DNA of 64,000 bases, from the NCBI RefSeq assembly GCF_002964605.1, contig NZ_PQDH01000004.1, positions 300,225-364,224 of the forward strand. Direction: 5' to 3'. Positions 1-7,792 of this stretch are shown one piece after another. The notes beneath the pieces were generated by a model that worked only from the letters and a program-made list of their open reading frames with translations, was not told the DNA's origin and did not search any database. Both the position numbers and the translations under genes were made by a program. Source of the DNA: Vallitalea okinawensis (GTDB taxonomy: Bacteria > Bacillota > Clostridia > Lachnospirales > PQDH01). Within the stretch, counting starts at the first letter, position 1. Every line of letters starts with the position of its first letter.

Positions 1-30
1 GGAAGTTATGATGATTAAGGGGAGATTGGC

Positions 31-1050
31 TTGTTTAAGAAAAGCATAATTAGTGTACTGATGATTGCAATCCTACTTACTGGTTTGATTGGTTGTACGT
101 CTAGTGATAAGTTGGAAGGTGAGGTTGTAGCAACAGTAAATGGGGAAAGTATATTGATGAAAGAGGCTCTTTTCTATCTTAGAATGACTGAAATGGAGTT
201 TGAGCTCCAAGGGGGTAAAGATATTTGGGACACACCTTTTGATGGGCGATCAGCAGAAGAGGTTGCAAAAGAAAGAGCTTTAGAATCGGTAATCAAAGCT
301 AAGCTATTGCATCAAAAAGCAGTAGAAGCAGGAACAACATTACCAGAAGAAAATTTAAAGGATGTTGAAGAACAAACCCTCAATGTCATTGAAGCAGTTG
401 GAGAAGATGTGGTTAATGATATGGGCTTAACAGAAGATGAAATCAATGAATTGGTTAAAGATAGTATGCTAGGGATTTATTCTCTATATCAAATTGAATT
501 TGTAGTAGATGAAGATGAAGTTCAAGTAGAAGTTGATGAATACGTTGCAGAATATTTAGAAAAAGTTAAAAAAGCAAAAGTTAGCATGCTTACATTTCCA
601 GTAGTAGACGAAACCGGTAATTCTTTATCTGAAGAGCAGCAAGCTGAAGCGAAAGCTAAGGCTGATGAAGCCCATGGTCTAGCTATGTCTGGAGAAAAGA
701 CAATGGAAGAACTCGTTAGCATGTATAATACAAACGATACTGCCAATACTTTTACTGATGGAATTGAAATTGCCAAAGGTGAAAATAAAATATACGATGA
801 AGAGTTGTTTGATTTAAACGATGGTGATGTGGTTGTCATCACAACCAATGAAAATTACCAAGTCGTTTTCTTTGAAACTTATATTTATCCAAACGAAGAA
901 GATGTTAATAATGCAACAGAAAAATTAAAAGAACTTATTATCGAGCAAAAAAGACAAGACTCCTATGTTGAGACTTATGAAGAGTGGAAACTAGATTCAA
1001 AGATAGATATTAAGGAAGAAATATGGAATAATGTTAAAGTTCAAAAATGA
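31..1050 (+). CDS. SurA/PrsA-like foldase lipoprotein (peptidyl-prolyl isomerase family)
   Basis: 339 residues from a TTG start preceded by AAGGGGAG at 17-24. The N-terminus is a lipoprotein signal: basic MFKKS, a hydrophobic stretch, then lipobox LIGC with Cys about residue 22, so the mature protein should sit on the outer face of the membrane. The segment after it (VATVNGESILMKEALFYL) is the SurA/PrsA chaperone N-domain pattern, followed by a long acidic helical region and a divergent parvulin-like region around residues 170-300. The parvulin signature is weak, so chaperone activity is better supported than isomerase activity. Position just before spoVT matches clostridial gene order, where such a gene often follows mfd. 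Family call is fairly sure; substrate unknown. Confidence 0.8.
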   Translation: MFKKSIISVLMIAILLTGLIGCTSSDKLEGEVVATVNGESILMKEALFYLRMTEMEFELQGGKDIWDTPFDGRSAEEVAKERALESVIKAKLLHQKAVEAGTTLPEENLKDVEEQTLNVIEAVGEDVVNDMGLTEDEINELVKDSMLGIYSLYQIEFVVDEDEVQVEVDEYVAEYLEKVKKAKVSMLTFPVVDETGNSLSEEQQAEAKAKADEAHGLAMSGEKTMEELVSMYNTNDTANTFTDGIEIAKGENKIYDEELFDLNDGDVVVITTNENYQVVFFETYIYPNEEDVNNATEKLKELIIEQKRQDSYVETYEEWKLDSKIDIKEEIWNNVKVQK

Positions 1051-1054
1051 TTTT

Positions 1055-1085
1055 AAAACCATCTAGTAATAGATGGTTTTCTTGT
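1055..1085 (+). terminator. Intrinsic terminator after the foldase gene
   Basis: Perfect 10-bp stem AAAACCATCT (1055-1064) with AGATGGTTTT (1071-1080), 6-nt loop, T-rich 3' side. It separates the foldase transcript from spoVT. Confidence 0.85.
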
Positions 1086-1192
1086 GCATAAAATAACCAA
1101 TTCAAATCCATAATAAGTATATGAGGCATAGTCAAGAAGTAAATGCCATGGCAATTATACTTAGAATTTATGGTTTTGAAGGAGGATACATC

Positions 1193-1741
1193 ATGAAAGC
1201 GACAGGTATAGTAAGACGTATAGATGATTTGGGACGAGTAGTTATTCCAAAGGAAATAAGACGTACTCTAAGAATTAGAGAAGGTGATCCACTTGAGATA
1301 TTTACTGATAGAGATGGACAAATAATCTTAAAGAAATATTCACCTATAGGGGAATTAGGCATATTTGCAAAGCAATATGCTGAAGCACTAGCTCAGACGT
1401 CTGGACATACTGTATGTATATCAGATAAAGACCAAGTCATAGCTGTATCAGGTGGCTCCAAGAAAGAATTACTTGAGAAACGTATCAGTCAAGAACTTGA
1501 ACAGTTGATCAATGACCGTGTTACAATTATCGCAACGAGAGATGAAAGAGATTACGTCCCTATCTTAGAAGGGAATCAAGATAAAGTCTATGAATCAGAA
1601 GTTGTTACGCCAATCATTGCAGAAGGTGATGCCATTGGTTCTGTTATCATATTAAGTAAGAGCACTAAAAAGATGGAAGAGGTCGAGGAAAAGCTAGCTC
1701 AATCAGCAGCAGGCTTCTTAGGAAAACAAATGGAGCAGTAG
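1193..1741 (+). CDS. spoVT: Stage V sporulation regulator SpoVT (AbrB-type)
   Basis: 182 residues. The ATG at 1193 is chosen over upstream in-frame starts because GAAGGAGG sits at 1178-1185 and the protein then begins MKATGIVRRIDDLGR, the canonical SpoVT start. Residues 1-50 are the swapped-hairpin AbrB DNA-binding domain (GRVVIPKEIRRTLRI), and the rest is the GAF-like C-terminal domain. Length is close to B. subtilis SpoVT (178). In that species it is a forespore regulator of SigG-dependent genes. Neighbours (mazG, hup, rqcP, yabP) match the same order as in Bacillus. I found no convincing SigG promoter upstream. Identification is firm. Confidence 0.95.
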   Translation: MKATGIVRRIDDLGRVVIPKEIRRTLRIREGDPLEIFTDRDGQIILKKYSPIGELGIFAKQYAEALAQTSGHTVCISDKDQVIAVSGGSKKELLEKRISQELEQLINDRVTIIATRDERDYVPILEGNQDKVYESEVVTPIIAEGDAIGSVIILSKSTKKMEEVEEKLAQSAAGFLGKQMEQ

Positions 1742-1767
1742 TATATAAGAACTCATATTGGATTTAC

Positions 1768-1872
1768 AAGTGTAGCTTAACCCATTACTCGACAGATTTG
1801 ATGATAACTCTTCAGTTTATATCGATTCGTGTCGATAACAAGTATGTGGGAAGGCTACACTTTTCCTTTTAA
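1768..1872 (+). ncRNA. Candidate structured RNA between spoVT and mazG
   Basis: Gene-free stretch with nested pairing: AAGTGTAGC (1768-1776) with GCTACACTT (1854-1862), 9 bp; inside it CCCATTACT (1781-1789) with AGTATGTGGG (1841-1850), 9 bp with one bulge; and an apical TATCGA (1820-1825) with TCGATA (1832-1837). An alternative CGACA/TGTCG pairing (1790-1794/1830-1834) competes with the apical stem. The 3' strand runs into TTTTCCTTTT. It could be an unusually large terminator for spoVT or a small RNA or leader for mazG. Structure is seen; function is inferred. Confidence 0.45.
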
Positions 1873-1992
1873 CAGGTAATTCTCTTAATTAAAAGGATTT
1901 TATTACTAATTATTTAAATAAATACTTTCATTATTAGAATTTATATGATAAAATACAAAATGTAATTACTCTCATTATATGGAGTGATAGCG

Positions 1993-2784
1993 ATGAAAGA
2001 GTTAATCGATAAAAAAATGTATACTTTTGATGATTTATTACTTATTATGAGAATATTGCGCAAGGAATGCCCTTGGGATAAAGAACAATCTCATAAATCC
2101 TTACTTGAACCTTTACTTGAGGAGACATATGAACTAAAGAATGCTATTTTAAAAGAAGATATCTTAAATATGCAAGAAGAGTTGGGGGATGTGCTTCTTC
2201 AAGTCATTTTCCATGCTCAGATTGCCTCAGAATACGATAACTTCGGGATGAATGACATAACCACCCATCTAGCTAAAAAACTCATTTTCAGGCATCCTCA
2301 TATATTTTCGACGGAAACTGCAAAGAACACAGAGGAGGTCAAACAAAATTGGGAGGCATTAAAGCAAATCGAAAAGGGTCATGAGACTTATACTGAAGCT
2401 CTTGAAGACGTGCCGGAGACCCTACCAGCTTTAATTCGTGCCATGAAAATTCAAAAAAAGGCTTCCAAAATTGGTTTTGATTGGAATGAAATAGATGGCG
2501 TATTTGATAAACTGCATGAAGAAATTGATGAACTTACTTTGGCGTTTAAAGAAGGCGAAAATAATGAAATTGAAGAGGAATTTGGCGATTTACTCTTTAC
2601 AATGGTGAATTTATCAAGATTTTTTAAGATAAATCCTGAATTTGCCTTGACAAATGCCATAGAAAAGTTTATAAATAGATTTAGGTACATTGAATTTTTT
2701 GCTAATAAATCAGGGAGAAAGATGGAAAAAATGACATTAGACGAAATGAATACTCTCTGGGAGAAAGCAAAATCTTGTACGTAA
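1993..2784 (+). CDS. mazG: MazG nucleoside triphosphate pyrophosphohydrolase
   Basis: 263 residues; ATG at 1993 follows GGAGTG (1981-1986), preferred over the GTG at 1984 that overlaps that site. Hydrolyses (d)NTPs to the monophosphate and pyrophosphate. Two tandem all-alpha MazG domains are visible: EETYEL with EELGD in the first half, and HEEIDEL with EEEFGD in the second, both the metal-binding EExxE/ExxD pattern. The protein is E. coli-MazG-like in length and lacks the N-terminal tetrapyrrole-methylase domain of Bacillus YabN. Sits between spoVT and hup as in related clostridia. Confidence 0.93.
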   Translation: MKELIDKKMYTFDDLLLIMRILRKECPWDKEQSHKSLLEPLLEETYELKNAILKEDILNMQEELGDVLLQVIFHAQIASEYDNFGMNDITTHLAKKLIFRHPHIFSTETAKNTEEVKQNWEALKQIEKGHETYTEALEDVPETLPALIRAMKIQKKASKIGFDWNEIDGVFDKLHEEIDELTLAFKEGENNEIEEEFGDLLFTMVNLSRFFKINPEFALTNAIEKFINRFRYIEFFANKSGRKMEKMTLDEMNTLWEKAKSCT

Positions 2785-2825
2785 ACAATAATTTTTATTA
2801 TATACATTTATGAGGAGGAATTATT

Positions 2826-3101
2826 ATGAACAAATCAGAATTAGTTGCTGCTATGGCTGCAAAAACTGAGCTAAGCAAAAAAGATGCTGAAAGAGCTTTA
2901 AAAGCATTTGAAGAAGTTGTAACTGAAGAATTAACTCAAGGTGGTAAAATTCAATTAGTTGGCTTCGGTACTTTCGATGTTACTGAAAGAGCAGCTAGAA
3001 AAGGTAGAAATCCTCAAACTGGCGAAGAAATGGAAATTGCTGCTTCTAAAGCACCAAGATTCAGAGCTGGTAAAGCATTAAAAGACGCTGTAAACAAATA
3101 A
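2826..3101 (+). CDS. hup: HU-family DNA-binding protein
   Basis: 91 residues; GAGGAGG at 2811-2817 precedes ATG 2826. Nucleoid-associated homodimer that bends DNA. The sequence has the complete HU fold: MNKSELV N-terminal helix, GFGTF at the saddle, and the DNA-intercalating arm RKGRNPQTG followed by [13 protein letters not shown]. Full-length and closed by a strong terminator, so probably a highly expressed single-gene transcript or the end of the mazG operon. Firm call. Confidence 0.97.
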   Translation: MNKSELVAAMAAKTELSKKDAERALKAFEEVVTEELTQGGKIQLVGFGTFDVTERAARKGRNPQTGEEMEIAASKAPRFRAGKALKDAVNK

Positions 3102-3113
3102 TAACTTATAAAT

Positions 3114-3144
3114 AAATCTACACTTTCTTGGTGTAGATTTTTTC
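3114..3144 (+). terminator. Intrinsic terminator after hup
   Basis: Perfect 10-bp stem AAATCTACAC (3114-3123) with GTGTAGATTT (3131-3140), 7-nt loop, followed by TTTTC. Confidence 0.9.
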
Positions 3145-3169
3145 ATATCAGAATGAAAGGAAAAAGGTC

Positions 3170-3412
3170 ATGCGATTAGATAAATATTTAAAAGTTTCCA
3201 GATTAATTAAGCGTAGAACAGTAGCTAATGAAGCCTGCGATGCTGGAAGGATTTTAATTAATGATAAAGTGGCAAAAGCTGGCACAAAAGTAAAAGTTGA
3301 TGATATCATAGAAATTCAATTTGGTACAAGAGTTACAAAAGTTAAAGTATTGGATATGAATGAACATGCTAAAAAAGAAGAAGCTAAAAATCTCTATGAA
3401 GTTATTCAATAA
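3170..3412 (+). CDS. rqcP: S4-domain ribosome quality-control factor RqcP (YabO/HslR-like)
   Basis: 80 residues consisting of a single S4 RNA-binding domain (MRLDKYLKVSRLIKRRT, then AGRILIND). Family members bind 50S subunits with stalled peptidyl-tRNA and work with RqcH in C-terminal alanine tailing. AAAGGAAAAAGG upstream supports the ATG. Same place as yabO in B. subtilis, just before the sporulation pair yabP-yabQ. Function is from family knowledge; identity is firm. Confidence 0.92.
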   Translation: MRLDKYLKVSRLIKRRTVANEACDAGRILINDKVAKAGTKVKVDDIIEIQFGTRVTKVKVLDMNEHAKKEEAKNLYEVIQ

Positions 3413-3414
3413 GT

Positions 3415-3444
3415 GTCATAAACAATTAAACCCTCTAATATAAT
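3415..3444 (+). promoter_or_regulatory. Candidate SigE promoter for yabP-yabQ
   Basis: GTCATAA at 3415-3421 resembles the SigE -35 and AATATAAT at 3437-3444 matches 6 of 8 positions of the SigE -10 CATACAAT; spacing 15 nt is within the known range. yabP and yabQ are SigE-dependent in B. subtilis. The proposed start near 3451 lies downstream of the 5' arm of the hairpin at 3428-3500. Confidence 0.45.
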
Positions 3445-3500
3445 TTAGTAAGATGGTGGACATGTACCACCTTGAAATGCTTGATTATGTTAGGGGGTTT
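3428..3500 (+). promoter_or_regulatory. Long hairpin that sequesters the yabP ribosome-binding site
   Basis: Seventeen contiguous pairs (two G-T) join 3428-3444 with 3484-3500. The 3' arm contains the GGGGG at 3493-3497 that is the only plausible Shine-Dalgarno sequence for yabP, and an inner hairpin GGTGG/CCACC lies at 3455-3471. mRNA reading through from rqcP would fold it; mRNA started at the internal SigE-like promoter would lack the 5' arm. The stem followed by TTTTC may also act as the rqcP terminator. Confidence 0.6.
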
Positions 3501-3505
3501 TCTAT

Positions 3506-3784
3506 ATGGAGGATAGCAAAAAGAGCAATCATCGGATTGTTATTGATAGTAGAAATGCAGTTGATATCGAAGGCGTAGGTGACGTATTAGCCTTTGATGA
3601 ACAAGAAGTAGTACTAGAAACCGAGCAAGGTATGCTGGTTATTGTCGGTCAAGACCTACATGTTAATCAACTCAATTTAACAAGTGGAAAAGTCAATTTA
3701 ACAGGTGTTATTGAGAGTGTTAATTATACTGAGGACGAAGGTTATTCAAAAGGGTCCTTTTTTGGAAAACTGTTTAAAGGTTGA
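3506..3784 (+). CDS. yabP: Sporulation protein YabP
   Basis: 92 residues; ATG 3506 follows GGGGGT at 3493-3498. Member of the YabP/YqfC family of small beta-rich proteins made in the mother cell during sporulation; the motifs HRIVIDSRNAVDIEGV and GQDLHVNQLNL are typical. No signal peptide or membrane segment. Stop codon overlaps the next start (TGATG at 3782-3786), so translation with yabQ is probably coupled. Biochemical role is unknown even in model species. Its ribosome-binding site lies inside a long stem (see separate entry). Confidence 0.9.
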   Translation: MEDSKKSNHRIVIDSRNAVDIEGVGDVLAFDEQEVVLETEQGMLVIVGQDLHVNQLNLTSGKVNLTGVIESVNYTEDEGYSKGSFFGKLFKG

Positions 3785-4299
3785 TGCCTATGGTGATGGT
3801 GAGCGAACAAGCACTAACCTTCATATTAACTGTCCTTACTGGATGTCTTTTAGGATTAGTGTATGACCTTATAAGGATAATTAGACGTATTATTAGACAC
3901 AATAACATAGCAATGAATATGGAAGACTTCCTTTTTTTCATTTTATGTGGCTTTGTGGTATTTTTGATTTTGTTCAATGATAACTATGGAGAGATTCGTT
4001 TTTTCTCTCTAATAGGAGCAACCCTTGGTACCATCATTTATTTCTTTTCATTAAGTAGTATGATCGTAGAATTAGGTACTAGACTTATATTAAAACTCTT
4101 AATGTTTTTGAATTTAATTATAAATGTCATTCTTTACCCTATTAAGCTTGTATTAAATGTCCTTCTATTCCCTTTTAAAATTTTATACCGTTTTATGAGA
4201 ACACATACGAATAAGAAATTGACGAAAACAAAAAAGTGGTTTAAGATTAAAGGAAGAGGAGTAAAGAGGTCTATTAAAGTAATCTTTAAAAAAGTATAG
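3784..4299 (+). CDS. yabQ: Spore cortex biosynthesis membrane protein YabQ
   Basis: 171 residues; the start ATG 3784 overlaps the yabP stop, with AAAGG just upstream. Four hydrophobic stretches are seen (about residues 9-27, 42-62, 70-90, 100-130), then a strongly basic tail. YabQ in B. subtilis is a mother-cell, outer-forespore-membrane protein required for cortex formation. Order yabP-yabQ-divIC is the conserved one. The N-terminal pattern of hydrophobic segment then YDLIRIIRRI fits the family. Confidence 0.85.
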   Translation: MPMVMVSEQALTFILTVLTGCLLGLVYDLIRIIRRIIRHNNIAMNMEDFLFFILCGFVVFLILFNDNYGEIRFFSLIGATLGTIIYFFSLSSMIVELGTRLILKLLMFLNLIINVILYPIKLVLNVLLFPFKILYRFMRTHTNKKLTKTKKWFKIKGRGVKRSIKVIFKKV

Positions 4300-4317
4300 C
4301 TTTAAAGGGGTAATAAG

Positions 4318-4599
4318 ATGCGAAAGAAAATAAGGTTTAAAAGAAACTTCACGATACTGTTCTTAATGATAATCACCTTATTTGCCTTTTATAATTACTA
4401 TAATCAATATAAGGTTATGAAGCATTTAGACGAGCAAGTTGAAACATTGAATGGTGAAATACACAGTGAAAAAGAAAAACAAGTAGAGTTAAAAACAAAG
4501 CAAGATTATTATAATTCAGATGACTATATAGAAGATCAAGCCCGTGAAAAGTTTGGTCTAGTTGGAGAGGATGAAACTATTTTCATCATCGAGGAATAA
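4318..4599 (+). CDS. divIC: DivIC/FtsB-type septum formation initiator
   Basis: 93 residues: short basic cytoplasmic tail (MRKKIRFKR), one membrane helix (about 10-28), then an extracytoplasmic coiled coil (LDEQVETLNGEIHSEKEKQ) ending in a short C-terminal domain with EKFGLVGEDE. This is the FtsB/DivIC architecture; the partner in the division complex would be FtsL. AAAGGGG at 4303-4309 is the ribosome-binding site. Last gene of the yabP operon, closed by a terminator. Confidence 0.88.
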   Translation: MRKKIRFKRNFTILFLMIITLFAFYNYYNQYKVMKHLDEQVETLNGEIHSEKEKQVELKTKQDYYNSDDYIEDQAREKFGLVGEDETIFIIEE

Positions 4600-4604
4600 A
4601 TGAG

Positions 4605-4652
4605 AGTCCATGTATGAGTGAGATTAAAGCTTACTGAGCATGGGCTTTTCTT
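4605..4652 (+). terminator. Intrinsic terminator after divIC
   Basis: AGTCCATG (4605-4612) pairs with CATGGGCT (4639-4646) with one G-T; an inner GTGAG/CTTAC stem fills the loop; TTTTCTT follows. Confidence 0.75.
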
Positions 4653-4669
4653 GTAGTATTTTAGGAGCG

Positions 4670-4699
4670 TTGACTAGATTGGTCAGTCTAGAGTATAAT
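4670..4699 (+). promoter_or_regulatory. SigA promoter with TetR-like operator for the ABC efflux operon
   Basis: TTGACT (4670-4675), 18-bp spacer, TATAAT (4694-4699). The spacer carries GACT-N9-AGTC (4672-4688), an arrangement typical of TetR-family operators in multidrug exporter promoters. No regulator gene is adjacent, so the repressor would act in trans. Confidence 0.7.
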
Positions 4700-4719
4700 G
4701 AAGTCAAGAGGTGGTTCTT

Positions 4720-5427
4720 ATGATGAAAGCAATCTTAAAAGCAACAAATCTCAGTAAAACCTATCAAATGGGAGAAATAGAGGTGAATGCTCTAAGAGAA
4801 ATTGACTTTGAAATCTATGATGGTGAATTTGTTGTTATTCTTGGACCCAGTGGATCAGGAAAGAGTACCATGCTTAATTTAATCGGTGGAATGGATAAGG
4901 CTTCAAAGGGAAAAGTTTTTTATGGAGAACAAGGTATTCATGATGCTAACGAAAAAGAACTTACAAATTACCGCCGTCACGCTGTAGGGTTTGTCTTTCA
5001 ATTTTATAACCTTATTCCTAACCTTACAGCATATGAAAATGTGAAATTATCAGTGGAAATAACAAAAAATCCACTTGATGTATCAGAAGTGTTAGAGCAA
5101 GTTGGGTTAGCCGATAGAGCAGAGCATTTTCCTGCTCAACTATCAGGTGGTCAACAACAAAGAGTGGCTATTGCTAGGGCTATTGCAAAAAATCCTGATA
5201 TACTCTTATGCGATGAACCTACAGGAGCCTTAGATTTTACCACGGGGCTTCAAATCTTACAGCTTTTAAAAGATCTCAATAAAAATTATGGTAAAACAGT
5301 TGTTATCATAACACATAATAAAGGAATCGGTGATATAGCAGATCGTGTTTTCTATCTTAAAGATGGTAAAATAACAAAGATTAAAGAAAATGATCAGCCA
5401 TTATCACCTGAGGAGGTATCTTGGTAA
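4720..5427 (+). CDS. ABC transporter ATP-binding protein (MacB/LolD type)
   Basis: 235 residues from ATG 4720, with AGAGGTGG at 4707-4714 (ATG 4723 also possible). Complete ABC ATPase: Walker A GPSGSGKST about residue 43, Q-loop FVFQFYN, signature LSGGQQQR about 140, Walker B LLCDEPTGALD about 165, H-loop ITHN. First gene of a three-gene operon with an FtsX-type permease and a membrane-fusion protein, the layout of mechanotransmission exporters for antimicrobial peptides or lipophilic compounds in Gram-positives. Substrate cannot be told. Confidence 0.93.
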   Translation: MMKAILKATNLSKTYQMGEIEVNALREIDFEIYDGEFVVILGPSGSGKSTMLNLIGGMDKASKGKVFYGEQGIHDANEKELTNYRRHAVGFVFQFYNLIPNLTAYENVKLSVEITKNPLDVSEVLEQVGLADRAEHFPAQLSGGQQQRVAIARAIAKNPDILLCDEPTGALDFTTGLQILQLLKDLNKNYGKTVVIITHNKGIGDIADRVFYLKDGKITKIKENDQPLSPEEVSW

Positions 5428-7788
5428 ATGGTCCTCAGAAAAAAAATGATTCGGGATATGATGGAAAACAAACTAGCTTATCTATCATGTATTTTGATTA
5501 TTTCTATTGGCTTAATGACCTCAGTGGCAATGGGAATGATAAGTCAAGACTTGATTTATGCCAAAGATACCTTTTATGAGGATTATGCTTTTGCTGATGC
5601 TTTTGCAACAGTCACAGCTATGCCAAAAACAGATTTAAAAGCGATAGAGGGTATTGAAGGTATTGATATGGTAGAAGGGCGCCTTGTTTATGATATAAGG
5701 GTGTATATGCCAGATGATAATGAATCCATAACTTTACGTATGGTATCCTATGATACATCAGATGGTAATTTATTAAATCAACCTTATTTATTAGAAGGCT
5801 CTCCCATTGAGAGTAGTAAAAAACAGATTTGGCTAGGCGTCAAATTCTATGAGGCACATGAACTAAGTCTAGGAGATACCTTACCTTGTATTATAGGCGG
5901 TAATAAGGTGAACTTTGAGGTAATGGGGACAGTACAGACACCTGAGTTTGTTTTTCCTGTGCAAAGTGAAACAATCCTTATGCAAGAAGCTAAGAATTTT
6001 GATATTGCTTTTGTACCCTATGATATGATGGAAAAACTATTGAATAAGCCAGGAATGGTTAATGATATAGCCTTTACGATTAAGCCTGGTTATGATTTTG
6101 ACAGTCTGGAAGATCAAATTAAAAATAAACTTTATCCATATGGACTCATTAAGCTTTTTGATAAAGAGGATCAACCGAGTAATCTGTTATTGGAAGAAGA
6201 GTTAAATGGTTTAGTAGAGGTATCATCCAGTATGCCTATCATCTTTCTAACCATTTCAACAGTTATCCTCTATATCATGTTAAGAAGACTAGTAGAACAG
6301 CAAAGAGGTTATATCGGTGTGTTAAAAGCTTTTGGATACACCAAGAAGGAAGTCATGGGTCATTACATAACCTATGCCTTGGTAATAGGTATAGTCGGTG
6401 GTTTAACAGGTAGTGCTCTAGGGATAGCGCTAGCTTATCCGATGATGATGCTTTATGAATTTTTCTTTAACTTACCAGGATTAGAGGTTCATTTTTCATT
6501 GTACCACTTTATTTACTCCATGGTATTAGCACTTATTTTTAGTTTAGTCGCTGGTTATTCAGGTTCACGTAAGATTCTGAAACTCAATCCTGCTGAAGCC
6601 ATGCATCGACCTGCACCAAAGTTTCATAACAAGACAGTTGTAGAAAGAATAACAGTTGTATGGGAAGCTTTAAACGTTCAAGGGAAGATGGCTGTACGTA
6701 ATATTTTTCGAAATAAAGGACGAAGTGCATTTACGTTAATCGGCATTATTTTTTCGTTCAGTATCATGGCTACCATGTTTTCTTTTGTAGATATGATGGA
6801 TTTAATGTTTATTAATCAGTATACCAAAATTGAGAAATACGATATGAAACTTGAATTAGCTATCCCAGCTAATGTTAACGATATTCTCAGTGAGTTAGAG
6901 CATACAGATGGTGTTCAACTTGCAGAACCTTTAGTGATGATTCCTAGTACACTAGAAAATAGAGGAATGGATGAAGACTATGTCATTTATGGTATTCCAT
7001 CAGATTCACAATTATATAGCGTTGTTGATAGTAAGGAAAAAACCGTTCAGATTCCTAGTACGGGATTGATGATTCCAGAACGAGTAGCAGAGGATTTTGG
7101 TTTAGATTTAGGTGATGATATATATGTTGAGAGTCCGTTTCTTGATGAGGGGAAAATGTTAGTCGTAAAGGCCATTGTTCCACAGTACCTAGGAGCTAAT
7201 CTTTATATGGATAGCGAATACTTGTATGATTTATTACGGACACCAGAGTTTGCATCCTCCATTATGCTAAAGGTAGAGGATGGATATGAAGATATAATCA
7301 AAGATAAGTTCTATGATGCAACCAATGTTCTCTATGTACAGGAAAAAGAGGAGATACTAGAGAACTTTGAAGAAATGGTTGGACCTTTTTTGCCAATGAT
7401 TTATGTCTATGGAGGCATTGCGGTCCTTATAGCCTTTGCTATTATTTATACAGCCAGTATTATTAGTTTGTCCGAAAGAAAAAGAGAGTTTGCATCTATG
7501 CGAGTATTAGGTATGCACCCGCGAGAAGTAATGAATGTATTATCTACTGAGCAATGGATTTTAGGAGTAGTAGGAGCAGTATTGGGCATACCTGTTACGT
7601 ATTGGATGTTAGATGCAATGTCCAGTGTTTATCAGAATGATATATTTACTCTTCCTACGGTATTAAAGCCTAAGGTATTTATGTTAGCTTTTATAGGTAT
7701 ATTAGTTGCTATTTTTTTAGTTCAGCGCTATGTGTTTAAGAAGATTAAGGCACTTGATATCGTAGAAGTGCTTAAAGAAAGGGAATGA
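5428..7788 (+). CDS. FtsX/MacB-family ABC transporter permease
   Basis: 786 residues, starting directly after the ATPase stop codon; GAGGAGG lies within the end of the ATPase gene. Architecture: membrane helix about 16-38, a large extracytoplasmic domain about 40-265, three helices about 270-380, a conserved cytoplasmic linker (KILKLNPAEAMHRP), then a second half with helix about 430-450, extracytoplasmic domain and three helices at the C-terminus ending in LDIVEVLKERE. Two FtsX domains in one chain suggest it works as a self-sufficient permease. Its partner ATPase is immediately upstream. Confidence 0.9.
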   Translation: MVLRKKMIRDMMENKLAYLSCILIISIGLMTSVAMGMISQDLIYAKDTFYEDYAFADAFATVTAMPKTDLKAIEGIEGIDMVEGRLVYDIRVYMPDDNESITLRMVSYDTSDGNLLNQPYLLEGSPIESSKKQIWLGVKFYEAHELSLGDTLPCIIGGNKVNFEVMGTVQTPEFVFPVQSETILMQEAKNFDIAFVPYDMMEKLLNKPGMVNDIAFTIKPGYDFDSLEDQIKNKLYPYGLIKLFDKEDQPSNLLLEEELNGLVEVSSSMPIIFLTISTVILYIMLRRLVEQQRGYIGVLKAFGYTKKEVMGHYITYALVIGIVGGLTGSALGIALAYPMMMLYEFFFNLPGLEVHFSLYHFIYSMVLALIFSLVAGYSGSRKILKLNPAEAMHRPAPKFHNKTVVERITVVWEALNVQGKMAVRNIFRNKGRSAFTLIGIIFSFSIMATMFSFVDMMDLMFINQYTKIEKYDMKLELAIPANVNDILSELEHTDGVQLAEPLVMIPSTLENRGMDEDYVIYGIPSDSQLYSVVDSKEKTVQIPSTGLMIPERVAEDFGLDLGDDIYVESPFLDEGKMLVVKAIVPQYLGANLYMDSEYLYDLLRTPEFASSIMLKVEDGYEDIIKDKFYDATNVLYVQEKEEILENFEEMVGPFLPMIYVYGGIAVLIAFAIIYTASIISLSERKREFASMRVLGMHPREVMNVLSTEQWILGVVGAVLGIPVTYWMLDAMSSVYQNDIFTLPTVLKPKVFMLAFIGILVAIFLVQRYVFKKIKALDIVEVLKERE

Positions 7789-7792
7789 TAGT

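Noticed and set aside
1126..1159. SigG promoter for spoVT (GCATA and CAATTATA)
   Set aside because: Spacing of about 22 nt is too long and the -10 is poor.
1121..1192. N-terminal extension of SpoVT from upstream in-frame ATG codons
   Set aside because: The extension lacks family similarity and the strong GAAGGAGG sits directly before ATG 1193.
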